Assembly: GCA_947579605.1 (NCBI GenBank)
Contig: OX388312.1
Span: forward strand, 7,130,001 to 7,194,000
Origin: Athripsodes cinereus
Lineage: Eukaryota > Arthropoda > Insecta > Trichoptera > Leptoceridae
Length of the DNA stretch: 64,000 nt
Direction of reading: 5' to 3'
Shown piece by piece: positions 11,487-23,189 of the stretch. Position numbers and translations under genes: made by a program. The notes under the pieces were generated by a model. That model was not told the DNA's origin, searched no databases, and was given only the letters and a program-made list of their open reading frames with translations. Each line of letters starts with the position of its first letter. Positions within the stretch are counted from its first letter, which is position 1.

Positions 11487-11621
11487 AACATTAGTACAAA
11501 ATCCTTCTATGTAGAAGACACTTGCTTCCAAACGTTAAAGGACAAAATTGTTGGTTTGAAAAACATATTGACCGACGGTTTTTGGAGAAATTTCATTCGT
11601 AAAAGTCAAGTTGAATGGTAA
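11487..11621 (+). CDS. Short open frame of unknown origin, possible exon or element remnant
   Basis: A 44-codon frame between stops at 11484-11486 and 11619-11621, with no ATG near the start. Its end, ILTDGFWRNF, resembles TDGSWWKF next to the fold-back element at 21959. The last codon overlaps a good donor site (GTAAGT at 11618-11623). It may be the end of a transposase-like frame from which the fold-back elements derive, or a host exon. I cannot tell which. Confidence 0.3.
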   Translation, partial: NISTKSFYVEDTCFQTLKDKIVGLKNILTDGFWRNFIRKSQVEW

Positions 11622-12152
11622 GTTTTTTTGTATGCACCTTACTTTTGATATATCATTTTATCTTTTTACTGTACCAAGTTAAATATAAATAATAAAATAA
11701 AATAAACGTTTTTATTTTGCTATCTTAATACATAAAATAAACAACGTTTACATGTACGTAGTATGTAACGTAATGGATGATAAGGGGAAATTGTTCCTTC
11801 ACCGGACACTGCGTCACTTTTGTCGTGGACATTTTTATCAGCGCTCACCTGTCACAATATGGGATATAAATAAAATTTCCTGCTTCAGATGAAAAGGGGA
11901 AATGACTGTACAGTTTTCACGATAATCTCGTTCCTACGAGAATAATAAATAACATAAAATACTCGATGTAATTTAATAAAAGATTTATGTTTGTAATGCA
12001 ATTATCAAACTGTAGAAAATATTCTTCAATAATAATAAAATTATAGCATTTGTACATTACTACGAAAAAAAAGTTTATTTTCTTTTGACCACTAAACTCT
12101 TAAAAATAATAATATTTTTTTTTTTTATTTACATCTTCGTTCAAAAATCAAT

Positions 12153-12200
12153 ATATTTATTTATTTATTTACATATTTATACGGCAGAGCCTTTTACATG
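12153..12200 (-). mobile_element. Retroelement 3' end with AAAGGCT hairpin and AAAT tail
   Basis: Minus strand reads ATGTAAAAGGCTCTGCCGT, then an (AAAT)n tail. The same arrangement is seen at 9928-9982, 28886-28941 and 40481-40500. Confidence 0.55.
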
Positions 12201-12339
12201 TTATACAAAAAAAACAACAATAACAATTTGACAGACAAAAATACAGCTATGAAATATATATCTAATCTTTGTGACATGGGGGAAACAAAATGTTTTTTTA
12301 TTATTTACTTAAAATTTTCTTAGCAAAGTTAAGAGATAA

Positions 12340-12395
12340 GTCTACTACACTTGTCCATAGGTTTTCGAGTGTCCTGCAAAATCTAGATGTTGATG
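12340..12395 (+). mobile_element. Family A retroposon fragment
   Basis: Short match centred on GGTTTTCGAGTGTCCTGCAAAA, the most conserved 5'-half block of family A. Confidence 0.55.
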
Positions 12396-13086
12396 TGTAT
12401 GAAGATACAGTATGTTTTGTAATTCTTCTTCCGCAAACATTTTTTCAGCTTTAAGGTTACCAATGGTTTAGGCAACCTTTTTCATAATACAGCATTCTAT
12501 TATACTATTGAATGAGACACACCATCTACCCTGATACTGCCGAAGAACTTCCATTCAGCTGAAATTCTACACAAGATTACTCTCACTTACTTTGTACATC
12601 ATTACAACTTTTGGCAAATGCGATTTTAGCGCAACTGAAAGTAACGTAGAAGCTCGTAGTAGCATCCAAAATATTATCAGATAATATGGTATTATTTGAA
12701 AATACCTACTCTGCCAAAATGGTCATGTTTTGGCGTTTCGTTTGTCATTAGCAGATGGCAATAAATAACTATTGAATATGCAATGTAAACGCGAAATGCA
12801 TGTACAATGTACTAGTATGGTGTGAGTACTGAGTAGTTTACTAATTCTAAGAGACACTATAGTCACTTGTGGATAACATATTATGTTGGGACTTACGAAT
12901 ATATACTCGTACATAATATTATGTTTTGAGTGCCTGTACAAAGGTGAATCCATTTATAATGGACTATCTATCCACAGTTATTTGTGGAATTCCATAATAA
13001 TTAAGTATTAGATATCATCATACATAATACAGTATTTCTAAATACCACTTGAATTTGTAATTGCAAACTAAATCAAGAATTTTCTA

Positions 13087-13206
13087 ATTGATTAACCGGA
13101 TTTGGGTGCAGATGACAAAACCAATCAGAAACCTCGATTGGAGAACCATGCCTACACAGAAATTCTGATTGGTTTTGTCATCTGCACCCAAATCCGGTTC
13201 ATCAAT
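13087..13206. repeat. 120-bp palindrome
   Basis: Arms of 36 bp (13087-13122 and 13171-13206), one mismatch, with core GGATTTGGGTGCAGATGACA. The loop holds CCTCGATTGGAGAACCATG, which recurs in inverse at 13523-13556. It is probably a miniature inverted-repeat element. Confidence 0.85.
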
Positions 13207-13521
13207 AAAAAAAATCAGTAAATTTTCTAAACATTTGTTGCTGACTGGTCGAACCTCGTAGCAGCCGATAAAGTATTGAACTTAATTGTTCCGGCGCCAT
13301 TTGAGATCTGAAAAATGAGATCCCAAAAAGATGGTTGCTTCTAAGGTTTGCATAAAGCGTCTCTCGATTGGTGGACCTTACATCGTGACAGTGAGAATGG
13401 TGGAATTGGTGAACGTTGTCCGTGGACACCGAAAGTGATCACTTAAGCCAGCCTAGAGCCAATTCGTAAGCGTTGGGACACCTTTCTCACTTCTTCCGAT
13501 TAGATTTTACACAATGTTACA

Positions 13522-13785
13522 TTGTGTAGACATGGTTCTCCAATCGAGGTTTCTGACAAGAATTTTCTGTTTATTCGTCAGGCAAGAGAAAACTTTAAAT
13601 ATCTTAAAAAAAGGGTCGTTCGGGTCATTGAGAACCTTGTGAATGAGCTCTATCTTCAGGAGTGTGAAGTGAAGATGGCGGCAGCACGTTTGCCGAAAGC
13701 TAGAGTTAAAAACTACCACAAGGAAATCCCGAAAACCACCAAACACGATTTTAAAGACCGTGAAAACCTAATGAGTTACTTGTGA
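13522..13785 (+). CDS. Open frame of 87 codons, uncertain
   Basis: Starts inside the inverted copy of the 13.1-kb loop and ends at TGA near 13783. The second half (from KMAAARLPKARVKNYHKEIP) has coding-like composition, many charged residues and higher GC than its surroundings. An ATG at 13674 in an AAGATGGCGG context could also be a start. I recognise no family. It has no signal peptide or membrane stretch. It may be an old element or an exon fragment. Confidence 0.3.
   Translation: MCRHGSPIEVSDKNFLFIRQARENFKYLKKRVVRVIENLVNELYLQECEVKMAAARLPKARVKNYHKEIPKTTKHDFKDRENLMSYL
13523..13556. repeat. Inverse copy of the 13.1-kb palindrome loop
   Basis: CATGGTTCTCCAATCGAGG and its neighbours reverse-complement 13118-13153 with one mismatch. 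Together the two pieces bracket about 440 bp. Confidence 0.8.
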
Positions 13786-14628
13786 ATGAAAACACAGCAT
13801 TTTGTTTGACATAATATCTTTGGGTTTCCTGAAAACATGAACCAAACATTGCTTAACTAAAACGTATCATTTGTGTTGCATATTTTTAATATTTGCTTAA
13901 CATCATAAACAAATAATATATAATTCAGTGAACAAGACCTATTTTATTAAATGATTTTAATTTGCATACTTTGAAAACAATATTAAGTACTTTTTAAATT
14001 AGTAGTAAATTTTCAATAAGTCCTAAAATTTCCATGATATTACAAGTGGTTAGAAAAAGGATAAATTAGCTAATTTATGGTTCTATTATTCATTACTCTA
14101 GCTCGTATCCAGAGTTCTCTGGATATAAGTAACTACATTATATTAATAATTGCACGTTGTGAACATCTGAACGACGATTTTCATTTTGAAAATATAAGGT
14201 TATAAACTTGAATAGTTTTTGTATGCTCGATATCTGTACATGACCTATTCCTATTAGTATGTTGTAAAATTTATACTACGCAGTTGGTTATGAATTTTGC
14301 AAATCTTTACATTTAATAATTATGAAAATATTTCATTAAGGATAGGACTAATATTATTTTGATAAATATCTTTGTTATAACTTACTATTTTTATAATTAT
14401 TTCTCACACACGTAGTCAAGAAATTCAGTGTTTTCTTCATAACTTGCGGTTTAAAAACTTTTCGAATACCTACCTACTATTTTTTGTAAGCAAAAAATAG
14501 CTCAAAACACTGATATATTTTCACTGCCTATTGTTTTTTTTTTAAATCTCTTTGAATTAATGGACTGTTAATACTTATTTGGTTCTCAGAAAATGAAGTG
14601 TTTATGTTCTTATGCTTGAATTTGATCA

Positions 14629-14860
14629 TTTTTAAAATGAAACTCAATATATAGTTATTCCACTATTGACTTTATTTATTTTTGCGAGCCGGCTTTCAAG
14701 AGATACCGCACTCGCCGGCTCGCAAAAATAAATAAAGTCAATAGTGGAATAACTATATATCGTGTTTCATTTTAAAAAATATTAATATGAACTTCCACCA
14801 AGAACCGTCGGTCGATAAATTAAATTTTATTATACTTAATTTGATAGCTATTTTTTAACA
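14629..14860 (-). mobile_element. Fold-back element (family E), copy 1
   Basis: A nearly perfect hairpin: arms of about 66 bp (14629-14694 and 14716-14781) containing ATTCCACTATTGACTTTATT and GCGAGCCGGC, around a loop of about 20 bp. A flank, GAACTTCCACCAAGAACCGT, follows at 14789. The same hairpin and flank occur in reverse order at 21925-22141. Confidence 0.82.
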
Positions 14861-15737
14861 ACAAGAGTTTAAAGTGTAATTTCTGAAGATTTTGTAAAGA
14901 TTGTATAAGATTGTATTACTCAAAAAGATTGTATATCCTAGGAATAATAGAACCAAACAGAACTCAGTGTTAAATAAATAGATATTATTTAAAATAAAGC
15001 TTATGCAGTTATATCCAAGTTCTTTTCGTTTGAACAAACATTGTAAGTTATGCGACCACTAATTGTTATTGAAATATAAACGTTTCATTCAAATGACATG
15101 TGTCAAAAAAGGGTTTAAACTACAATAGATTGCTTAGAAATAGTTTGTACATGCTCATAAAAGCATTCTGAAAGTAATACAGTCTGTCATAGATAATATA
15201 AGGTACAAAATTACAGACGTAGTATGCAGATACCTAATATACAAACACAATATATTTTTATTTGGTTTGTTTGTATGCAAAGCAGTAAAATGAACTAAGT
15301 GTACATAGGATATTTTATATCTTCAAACATCTGTTGATCGTGTCACATTTCCGAATAGAAGCAAAGAGTGTGTGATATTATAAAGTAGGTGCTATTAAAT
15401 TAAAATTAGCATTAAACCCTGCTTCTGACCATTAATGGTGAAAAAACATGAAAATAAACTTTGACATAATTACGATTATAATGTGATTTTTTTTTTTTTA
15501 CTTTTTTTTTGGCACCTAAATGAATCAAAAATGATGTTTTTGAATAAAATAGTACAGATAATGATTAATGGCACTTTCAATTCAATACAAATTTGTGATA
15601 CAGAATCATAAAAAAATTCTAACAATAGATATGTATTCTATTCTAACAATAGATGGGATCATGTAGGTACATGCGTACATACATACATGGGATTATGTAA
15701 AAAAAGTTAATAATTTCTCGCTGAGTGAAATTGTGAA

Positions 15738-15958
15738 AGACTTACCAAAGATCTTCCACTTTTTTCCGAAAGTTTTCGAGTGTCCTACAAAAGGCAAGTC
15801 TCGAAAAAATGAACACATTAGCGTCTCAAATTTAGCGATGGGCTTTGCTATCTACCCTGAGTGTGCTACTTTTTTGTTGGCACGTAGAGGAGAGTTTGCA
15901 TGTTTATTACACGTGGCTGGTCTGCCAGCCACCTCAGTTGTGGGATATACCGGGTAAA
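15738..15958 (+). mobile_element. Family A retroposon, near full length
   Basis: Contiguous match from CCAAAGATCTTCCACTTT through GTTTTCGAGTGTCCTAC to CTCAGTTGTGGGATATACCG. Open frames over it (for example 15733-15957) follow the repeat and are not taken as genes. Confidence 0.85.
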
Positions 15959-16695
15959 GTAGTGATTCTGGTGACAAGTGAGGACATATCAACACACATA
16001 TTAGAAAAGCAGACTTCAATATTTTATAGATTATGGTATTCAATGAGTGAATGAAAATGAGGATGAGAAGGGAGTAATGTGGATATATATCGAGTACTCC
16101 AGAACATCCCAGGGGAGAGATGTGGATGGAGCGTCAGGGAGACTACATAGACTATAGGTAAGTAGTAGTAAAACAGGGAGATTGTCATCCCTTTTAAGCA
16201 AAAATAAAAGGAATTGATGGAAAACCGAATTGGTAATGATATCTTTTAGGTAGGTGTCATCTATTCAACAAATAATAAATAAAGGTGCAGACTGTGACGC
16301 AGTATAGAAAATTAGTTCTTATGACATTTGTGAAGAAAAGCGTAAATGGAAGATAACCTTATTTTTTTAACAACTTATGTATTTTTTCGACGTTGTAATT
16401 TTTTTTTATTTATTTTTTGTTTTATATTAGCGTCACATTGTTTGGCTGATGTATTTTAATATTTATTTTCTATATTATTTTATACCTATACTACTTGAAG
16501 AATTGAAGAAACATAATATATTGTTTCTGCACTTCAATAGAGTGTAGAGTGTTTTAAAACATTTTAAACGCTTTCCAATAATTTTATTTTTCATTGCAGA
16601 CATTGTGAAACCCAAGAAAATGTGATGCACATTTATATATATATTTTTCTATTCGATCTTTTACATTTCTCTTAGACGCAAATGTTAGTAACAAT

Positions 16696-16735
16696 TACCC
16701 TCCATTCAGAGTAATTCTGTGCCAATATATTCATA
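16696..16735 (-). mobile_element. RTE-like LINE fragment
   Basis: CCTCCATTCAGAGTAATTCT and GTGCCAAT match 5433-5466. Nothing on either side aligns. Confidence 0.5.
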
Positions 16736-18579
16736 TATTCCAAAGATGTTTCTTACTGTGATGTCAAATCGAGTGATTTTATTTCGAGACATATTTTATA
16801 TCTTAATGCTAAAATATTTTAAATCTTTTTATAAAATAAATTAAAATGAAAGGCTTTTTATTTCCCTAAAATGTATAAATAGTATCATAAATTATTATAA
16901 GCATCGCGTATGGTATGATAACTTTTTCTTATTATCACAGTTTATCATGGGCTCTCAATAATGATCCTAGATGAGCGAGCCAAAAGTTTCCATACTTCAT
17001 TCAAAATCAAAATTTATATGACCAGAAATATATTTAAATCATAGAAACCTTAAAAATATCAAATAAAACATCTCCAATAAATGAAATAATATATATAAGG
17101 AGAAAACCGCGAAATTATTTTTACTTTTAAAATAAATATAAAAAATGAAAGCATACAGAAGAAAAAAAATAATATCCAACAACCAGGGCGGCATAAATTC
17201 GGAAGGTAAACAATAATCTTCTGCAATTACACTGACAACTTAGGGGATTTGAGAGCAACTGAAGTTTACTTATGGACCCCTGATAATATATCTGAACAGT
17301 TCATAGAAAAGATTGTATCTATCTACCTGTTACGCAGTTGTATGTAATGTTTGATGGTTATACATACAGACATGCCATGTAATGTTTGATTATTTTGACG
17401 TAATAATGTTTGAAGTGGGTACACTTACTTATATTAATCAAAGTAATACGAAATAAACATTTGATAAGTTAAATACATTATGATTGAATACAAAAACGAC
17501 CAAACAGTGTTGATGGTATGTTTGACTTGTCATCTTAAAAATAAAACTCTTACATAATTGCGTTTGTTTTGAATTCGTACCTATATCATAAACTTTTTGA
17601 CAATGGAATAGTTGTAAAGGATCAGAAATTTTGTATTTACTATTTTTAAAGTAATTTTTTGTGAGTTTTTATAATGAATAGGTGTGACAAGAGGTGAATT
17701 GATTAACGTCATCCAATAATAATATTCTAAATTTAATATAAAGCAGCCATTATTCAATTCTGAAGAAACGAGATGCTTGCATTCAAAATACAATGAAGTA
17801 TTATACTTTTCTTTATGTGTGTTAATTATTTCTTCAAATTACTATTGAAAACATATTCGATGCCATCTGCAGCATGTTCTTTAATTTATTAATGGCAAAA
17901 GATTCAAACATTTTAATTTCATTTATTTTGATAACTGCGCAATATGTTCCTATTTTACCTATTCTTTTATAGGTATACATAGTTTTTAGTTACTATCCAA
18001 ACCCAAATCATTCGCAATACCTCAAAACAAACAGTCAATAAAGTATTGTGTTATTTGGGGACTGAAAAACTAGCGGACGTTGTTAGCGATAAGTACAAAC
18101 AAATTAAATCAACAACTACTGATTTCTTCCTCTTTTTGGGTCGAATCATTATTGTGAATTATTATTACTTTCATTGAAGAGGTAGAATTGGAAATCCCCC
18201 CCCCCGTTTTTTCAATCACCAGATGTCCGCATTAAGTTACCAGGGGTATAATAATATGATTTGTTTTGTCGGACGGAGCCACAGGAAAACACCTACATAC
18301 AAATAATGTACATACATTTTCCTCTATCGTCCACTACATAATATATTTCTCTACAAATTATATTACAAACCTTTGAACTCGGTTTCTTTTCATTCTCGTA
18401 GAAGATACAAATTGGATTTACAAGTGTCAGTTTTTATCACCTGTTTCTACATTTTTCATTTCGCTACACATTTCTCCAAATTATTTAATACGAAAGTATC
18501 TTGTTTTGTATGGCGAATGATTTGAATTGCAAGTTGCATCCAGAGTTTTAAATTTTTTTTCAATTATTAAATTTTTTTA

Positions 18580-18796
18580 ACATCACGGCATATTCCGCAG
18601 CTGGAATAATCCGGGTAACCAATGGGTCAAAACAAACCTGCAGGCTGTCTTCTCCGTGCTTTATTACATTAAACATTCTGAATCGTTGAAGTTGTTTAAC
18701 GACCGTGTGTGATAATAAATGAATACCTGTTTTTACAGGGCTCTCAGAAATCTACAAAAAAGATCATTCACTTTATTCGCAGGACTCGACGGTAGG
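18580..18796 (-). mobile_element. Family A retroposon, diverged
   Basis: Starts CATCACGGCATATTCCGCAG and continues through AACATTCTGAATCG to CAGGACTCGACGG. Confidence 0.7.
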
Positions 18797-19776
18797 AAAT
18801 TTTAAGTATTTTTGTCAAATCGTAGGTACCTATTAAATGTGCTTCTTTACAGTTATAAGACCATGACTGGAAATAAAATCCAATGCATGCTATTTTTAAT
18901 ATCCACTATAATAAAAAATACTCTAGTGTCTATCTGTACAGGATGTAGGATTCTATATTCAAATTCAAGGAGTTAATAATAGAGTCATTTCAGTACAGAT
19001 ACATTTTGCATGGTTCACTGATATCACCAGTATAATAATATATACTTAGATTTGTGATTTGATCCAAGCAGCGAGATTTCACACTACTTGATAACGTTGG
19101 CGGTGCCTCCTTACGAGCGTTGATATAGCGCACTTCCTTTATAAATTTAATGAATCTTTATACTTTTTCTTTCATTTATACCAGCACATTTCCAAAAAAC
19201 GGGGTATTCAGCTTACTATGTAATTACACGTTGGATGGAAAAATCCACTTTGTGTCAATTCAAGATTGATGGCATACCTACCTCATATAAATATATTTTA
19301 TTATTGTCTATTAATTGTAAATTATTCTAATAAAAAACTTCTACAGTGAAAAAAATGATTTTTTTGCTCGCTATAGGTATTATGTAAGAATTAAGAACAG
19401 AATGCGATATTTTTTGCATCAGGGTGTTTTTTTCATATAACTCTACTGCACCCTATTATTCTAACCCAGTTCTTCTCAAACCTTTTTAAATCAACGTTTA
19501 TAAATCTTTCTGTGACCCGATTATGGAGCGGGACGTTAATTTTGGCGATGAAAAAGTTAAAGTGATGACCTGTTTTAAGTCTCAGATTCAAAATTCTACA
19601 ATTTCCTTCACACATTAAATTTGTATCCCCCGTCGCTAGATTTTCAGAATGGTATACAAATCTGAAATATTTAACATATTTAGCGATTTCGTTAAAATAT
19701 ATTTTCTCTGATTCTCGAATATGGAATTGTTAGTCAACTTTTCAAAGGTAAGAACTTTTTTAAGTCTAAGATCCCA

Positions 19777-19980
19777 GGATGATGATGATGATGATTATTC
19801 TGAATGATTTTGTTTTGACGCCGTTTAACAGTCCCTAGACCGTCTCAAGGGCGCCGTTGGAGAGTGCAGTTTTCAAGCTGCTTCTGAAGTTGTTGATAGT
19901 CTGATTGTCTCTCAAGGGCACCGATAGGATTTGATAATATCCCCTACCCTAGCCCACCAGCCGCTTCTGCTTGATAATGA
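19777..19980 (-). pseudogene. Probable LINE C-terminal fragment
   Basis: Minus-strand frame TINNFRSSLKTALSNGALET is followed by a stop and GLLNGVKT, resembling the 'FK..LK..L' ends of jockey/CR1-type reverse transcriptases. A (CAT)n tract lies at its 3' side. A second frame is also open for about 32 codons, so the reading is not certain. Confidence 0.45.
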
Positions 19981-21924
19981 TGTGATTTATCACTGAGTGC
20001 GCCTCGGATCATACAAAAGTACACAATTTATCTAATAATATCACATTTCACATATCGCGATGTTTCAATATTTCACACTTATCCTATATAGATGATGTTA
20101 GTAATACAATGTACCTACATATATCTCCTTCCTTCCCTAAACTTTTTGATGACAACTCATTTGATTTGAATACACAGCTTTACAGAAATAACGATCTGCT
20201 ATTTTATTTTAGACAAGTGATTTTTTCTTGAGATTGCACTCTATTATGATTTTTTGAATGGGATTTGTGAGATAAGTCTGAGATATAGAACACATATTGA
20301 AAGAAGTTTAATTCCTGGTTGGATCATCAAAAATTTGAAGAAAAAAATGTCAATGTCAACAAAAAATGATATGTTATTAGGTAAAATAAAACTTAATTAA
20401 CAAACAAAACTGTGATTTTAGATTATCTTATAAAGGTAATTATCTGTATATTTATGTCATTGCAGTTGTTTGTTATTGAATAAAATGTATTTTATAAATA
20501 ATCAATTTTTTCAATCAATTTTAAGCAGAAATTATATTTTTTTCAAATTGAATAAGTATAAAATGTAAATCCCATATTGAGAGAGATGCTGCGATGGTAG
20601 AAACTTGTATCCCAAACCTTAACAACCTACCCTGCATGGGAAATCCTTCATCTATGATAGGTTTGTAGCTAGGCATATTCTACGTCAATATTTAACAAGT
20701 GTCAACATAATCAGAAATAAAATTCATTCTCCAAAAATCTACACAAAAATACTAGATCTATAAAACACCAGATTTCTGTGATTAAGATAAAGAAGAATAA
20801 TGTTAAAAGCACTCAACGTAATAAAAACTTTAAACCGAATCATTTCCTAAAATTATTAAAGTCTCTGAATAAATCATTAGAGGGAGGCGCTAAATCTATA
20901 AAGTGTCTTTACAATTTTATTCAAGAGATCAATGTTCCCCTCTATGCTATTGTTGTAGGAATACTCAGGTTAGGTAGATGGGTACTTACCTATATAATGA
21001 ATGTTTTATATTATGTATTATTATCAAATATGTATGTAATGTTAGCTATCTGTTATGTAAATGAGAATAATAATACATATATAGCGTTTCAACTATAGGG
21101 ATGCGATAAACTAGTCATTTTGTCAACATAGATTTTAAATCGGTGTATGATTGATTTCCTTTTTAGGAAAATGTCTGTAATTTTTAGAAATTATATCCTC
21201 GGAGCTAATAAAACACAACCACTTTATGCGGACATTTCGTTGTAAGAGAGAGATCACAAAAAGATAAAATAATATTTGTAAAAAATATGACAAAGTTTTC
21301 TTTTGTTTCCTTCAATTCGACATGTTATAAACAGTATATGTTACATATTATTATATTGAATCCTGTACATATCCGATCTGATTAGTTTGGTTAAATGATT
21401 ATGAAACCATAAGTCCCTGTGAAAGTTATACCTACATAAATAATAATGTTTTATTTTTTTAACGTAATATTTCCTTATACAAATTCAACTGTCCACACAA
21501 AATTTTAATCTGCAGCAAAACAATAATATAATACTTCAAGGTTTCGAGCATAATTATATGATCACTTTTAAAGCTAGATACATAAGTTTAAAATACAAAG
21601 AATATCGATGATTTCAAATATAAATTATCGTATGCACCCCTCATTGTAGGTATGAAGAATGATGATATTATTCTATTCTAGACTGTTTATGCGAAAAAAT
21701 ACGAATCAAAAATGATAATCATATGCAAATCCTCCATACTTTAAATCAAAAAGCGTCTTTGTTACTTCATTTTATCTAGTACCTATTTTAGTTATTATTA
21801 TTAATGTCTGCTTCAGATGTTTCTCTTTTGAATTGACTTCTGATATAATATTATATCTATGGTACACAAAGTATCTATTCATTACATAAAATTATTCTTA
21901 TATTAATAACATATTTTAAGTATT
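19981..21924. other. AT-rich stretch without supported genes
   Basis: A 106-codon plus-strand frame at 20778-21098 is AT-driven (rich in K, N, I and Y) and has no recognised motif. Confidence 0.45.
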
Positions 21925-22141
21925 AAATATTATCAGTTAAACTTTTGATAAAGTTTGATTTATCGACCGACGGTTCTTGGTGGAAGTTCAGAGACATAAG
22001 TTGTTAATAAAAAAAGATAAATAGGTAGTTATTCCACTGTTGATTTTATTAATTTGCGAGCCGGTTTTCAAGAGCTTCATCGTCAGGAAAGTAAAGCCAG
22101 CTCGCAAATTTATAAAGTCAATAGTGGAATAAGTAGGTATA
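21925..22141 (+). mobile_element. Fold-back element (family E), copy 2
   Basis: The flank ACCGACGGTTCTTGGTGG (from 21965) is followed by the hairpin (arms about 22027-22064 and 22096-22137). In frame the flank reads TDGSWWKF and ends in a stop (TAA) before the hairpin. Confidence 0.8.
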
Positions 22142-22684
22142 TAATTATCTTGTTTCAATAACTTAACGTTTGATGTGGATATTTTATCAAAACTGGAAAC
22201 AATTAATAGTCAAATTATTTTCCATTATCAGGAAAACGATATTGTGTCTTAGATATGTTATAAACGCTGTATATATTTTGAATGGGTTTTTTTATTTTGT
22301 CGTAATAGAAACACTTGGTTTTGTTATCATTCTACCCATGTTTAAAAATGATGGTGAGCTATTCTTTTTGCATGACGAGCTTTTTGTCCACGTTCATTAA
22401 CTAATGTCAGTCGGCTTATTGAATACCCCATTGGTAAGAGATTTAGTAATATGATAACTCTCTCGTGCATGGCATTAACAGTATAAGTCAAATTTCAACA
22501 TTTTACAGGAGAGCATTTTAAAGTTTTTAAAATAAGCTTCTGAAGTCAAATATTGATATATAGACGTGAAATTTACAATTTCAATGTAAAATGTGTATTA
22601 TTTTGTTACAGTGTATACAAAAGTTTAAAAATAACTTAAATAAAAGATTAAATTGACTTGTACTCATAGATTCTGATATAAAAA

Positions 22685-22810
22685 TGACATATACTATTAG
22701 ATTCTTACATATACTGTTGATGTCAGTTGTGTTGGTATCTGGTTTCAGTGACATATACTGTTAGATTCTTACATATACTGTTGATGTCAGTTGTGTTGGT
22801 ATTTTGTTTG
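22685..22810. repeat. 64-bp tandem duplication
   Basis: Two near-identical units starting TGACATATACT at 22685 and 22749, with a third partial start at 22811 (TGACGTATACT). They sit just inside the left TIR and contain the recurrent TATACTGTT motif. Confidence 0.88.
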
Positions 22811-22933
22811 TGACGTATACTACTAAATGCAACTTTTTCATAAGCTAGCTCTAAAAATAATATTAAAAATCATCCAATTTCATAAAACAGACACTTCTTT
22901 GGAAGACTAAAAAACAAAGGTACTTCGCTTTGT

Positions 22934-23104
22934 GAAAAAATTAAGACATTTTACATCTTAAATTCAGCGATGAGGTTTGCCACCCATCCTGAATGTCTTG
23001 TTTTTATATTTGCACGGAGAGGACAGCTTGCATGTTTTATATGCAGCTGGTCTGCTGGCTACCCCACTTGTGGGATATGCCGTGATGGTATAGTAGTAGT
23101 AGTA
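22934..23104 (+). mobile_element. Family A retroposon, 5'-truncated, with target duplication
   Basis: 171 bp bounded by the 14-bp duplication GTACTTCGCTTTGT (22920-22933 and 23105-23118). It starts inside the consensus just before AAGACATTTTACATC and ends GTGATGGTATAGTAGTAG. Internal 5' truncation with an intact tail is the mark of target-primed reverse transcription. It lies inside the terminal-inverted-repeat element. Confidence 0.93.
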
Positions 23105-23189
23105 GTACTTCGCTTTGTAATGGTATAGATTGCAAGTTTCCATGGTGGTTTCTCATTATCCACTGTGACTGTTTAGGAAACTATTTTCA

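Larger units (their letters stand above)
14861..19776. other. AT-rich stretch with isolated retroelement fragments
   Basis: Besides the family A copies at 15738 and 18580 and the LINE scrap at 16696, I see only short incidental frames. A segment at 16100-16165 with a donor-like GTAAGTAG was checked; it has stops in useful frames. Confidence 0.45.

Noticed and set aside
16081..16170. Possible exon ending at GTAAGTAG
   Set aside because: Stops occur before the donor in the readable frames and there is no good acceptor.
20778..21098. 106-codon plus-strand frame
   Set aside because: Composition follows AT-rich DNA (many K, N, I and Y); no motif, no splice or promoter signals.
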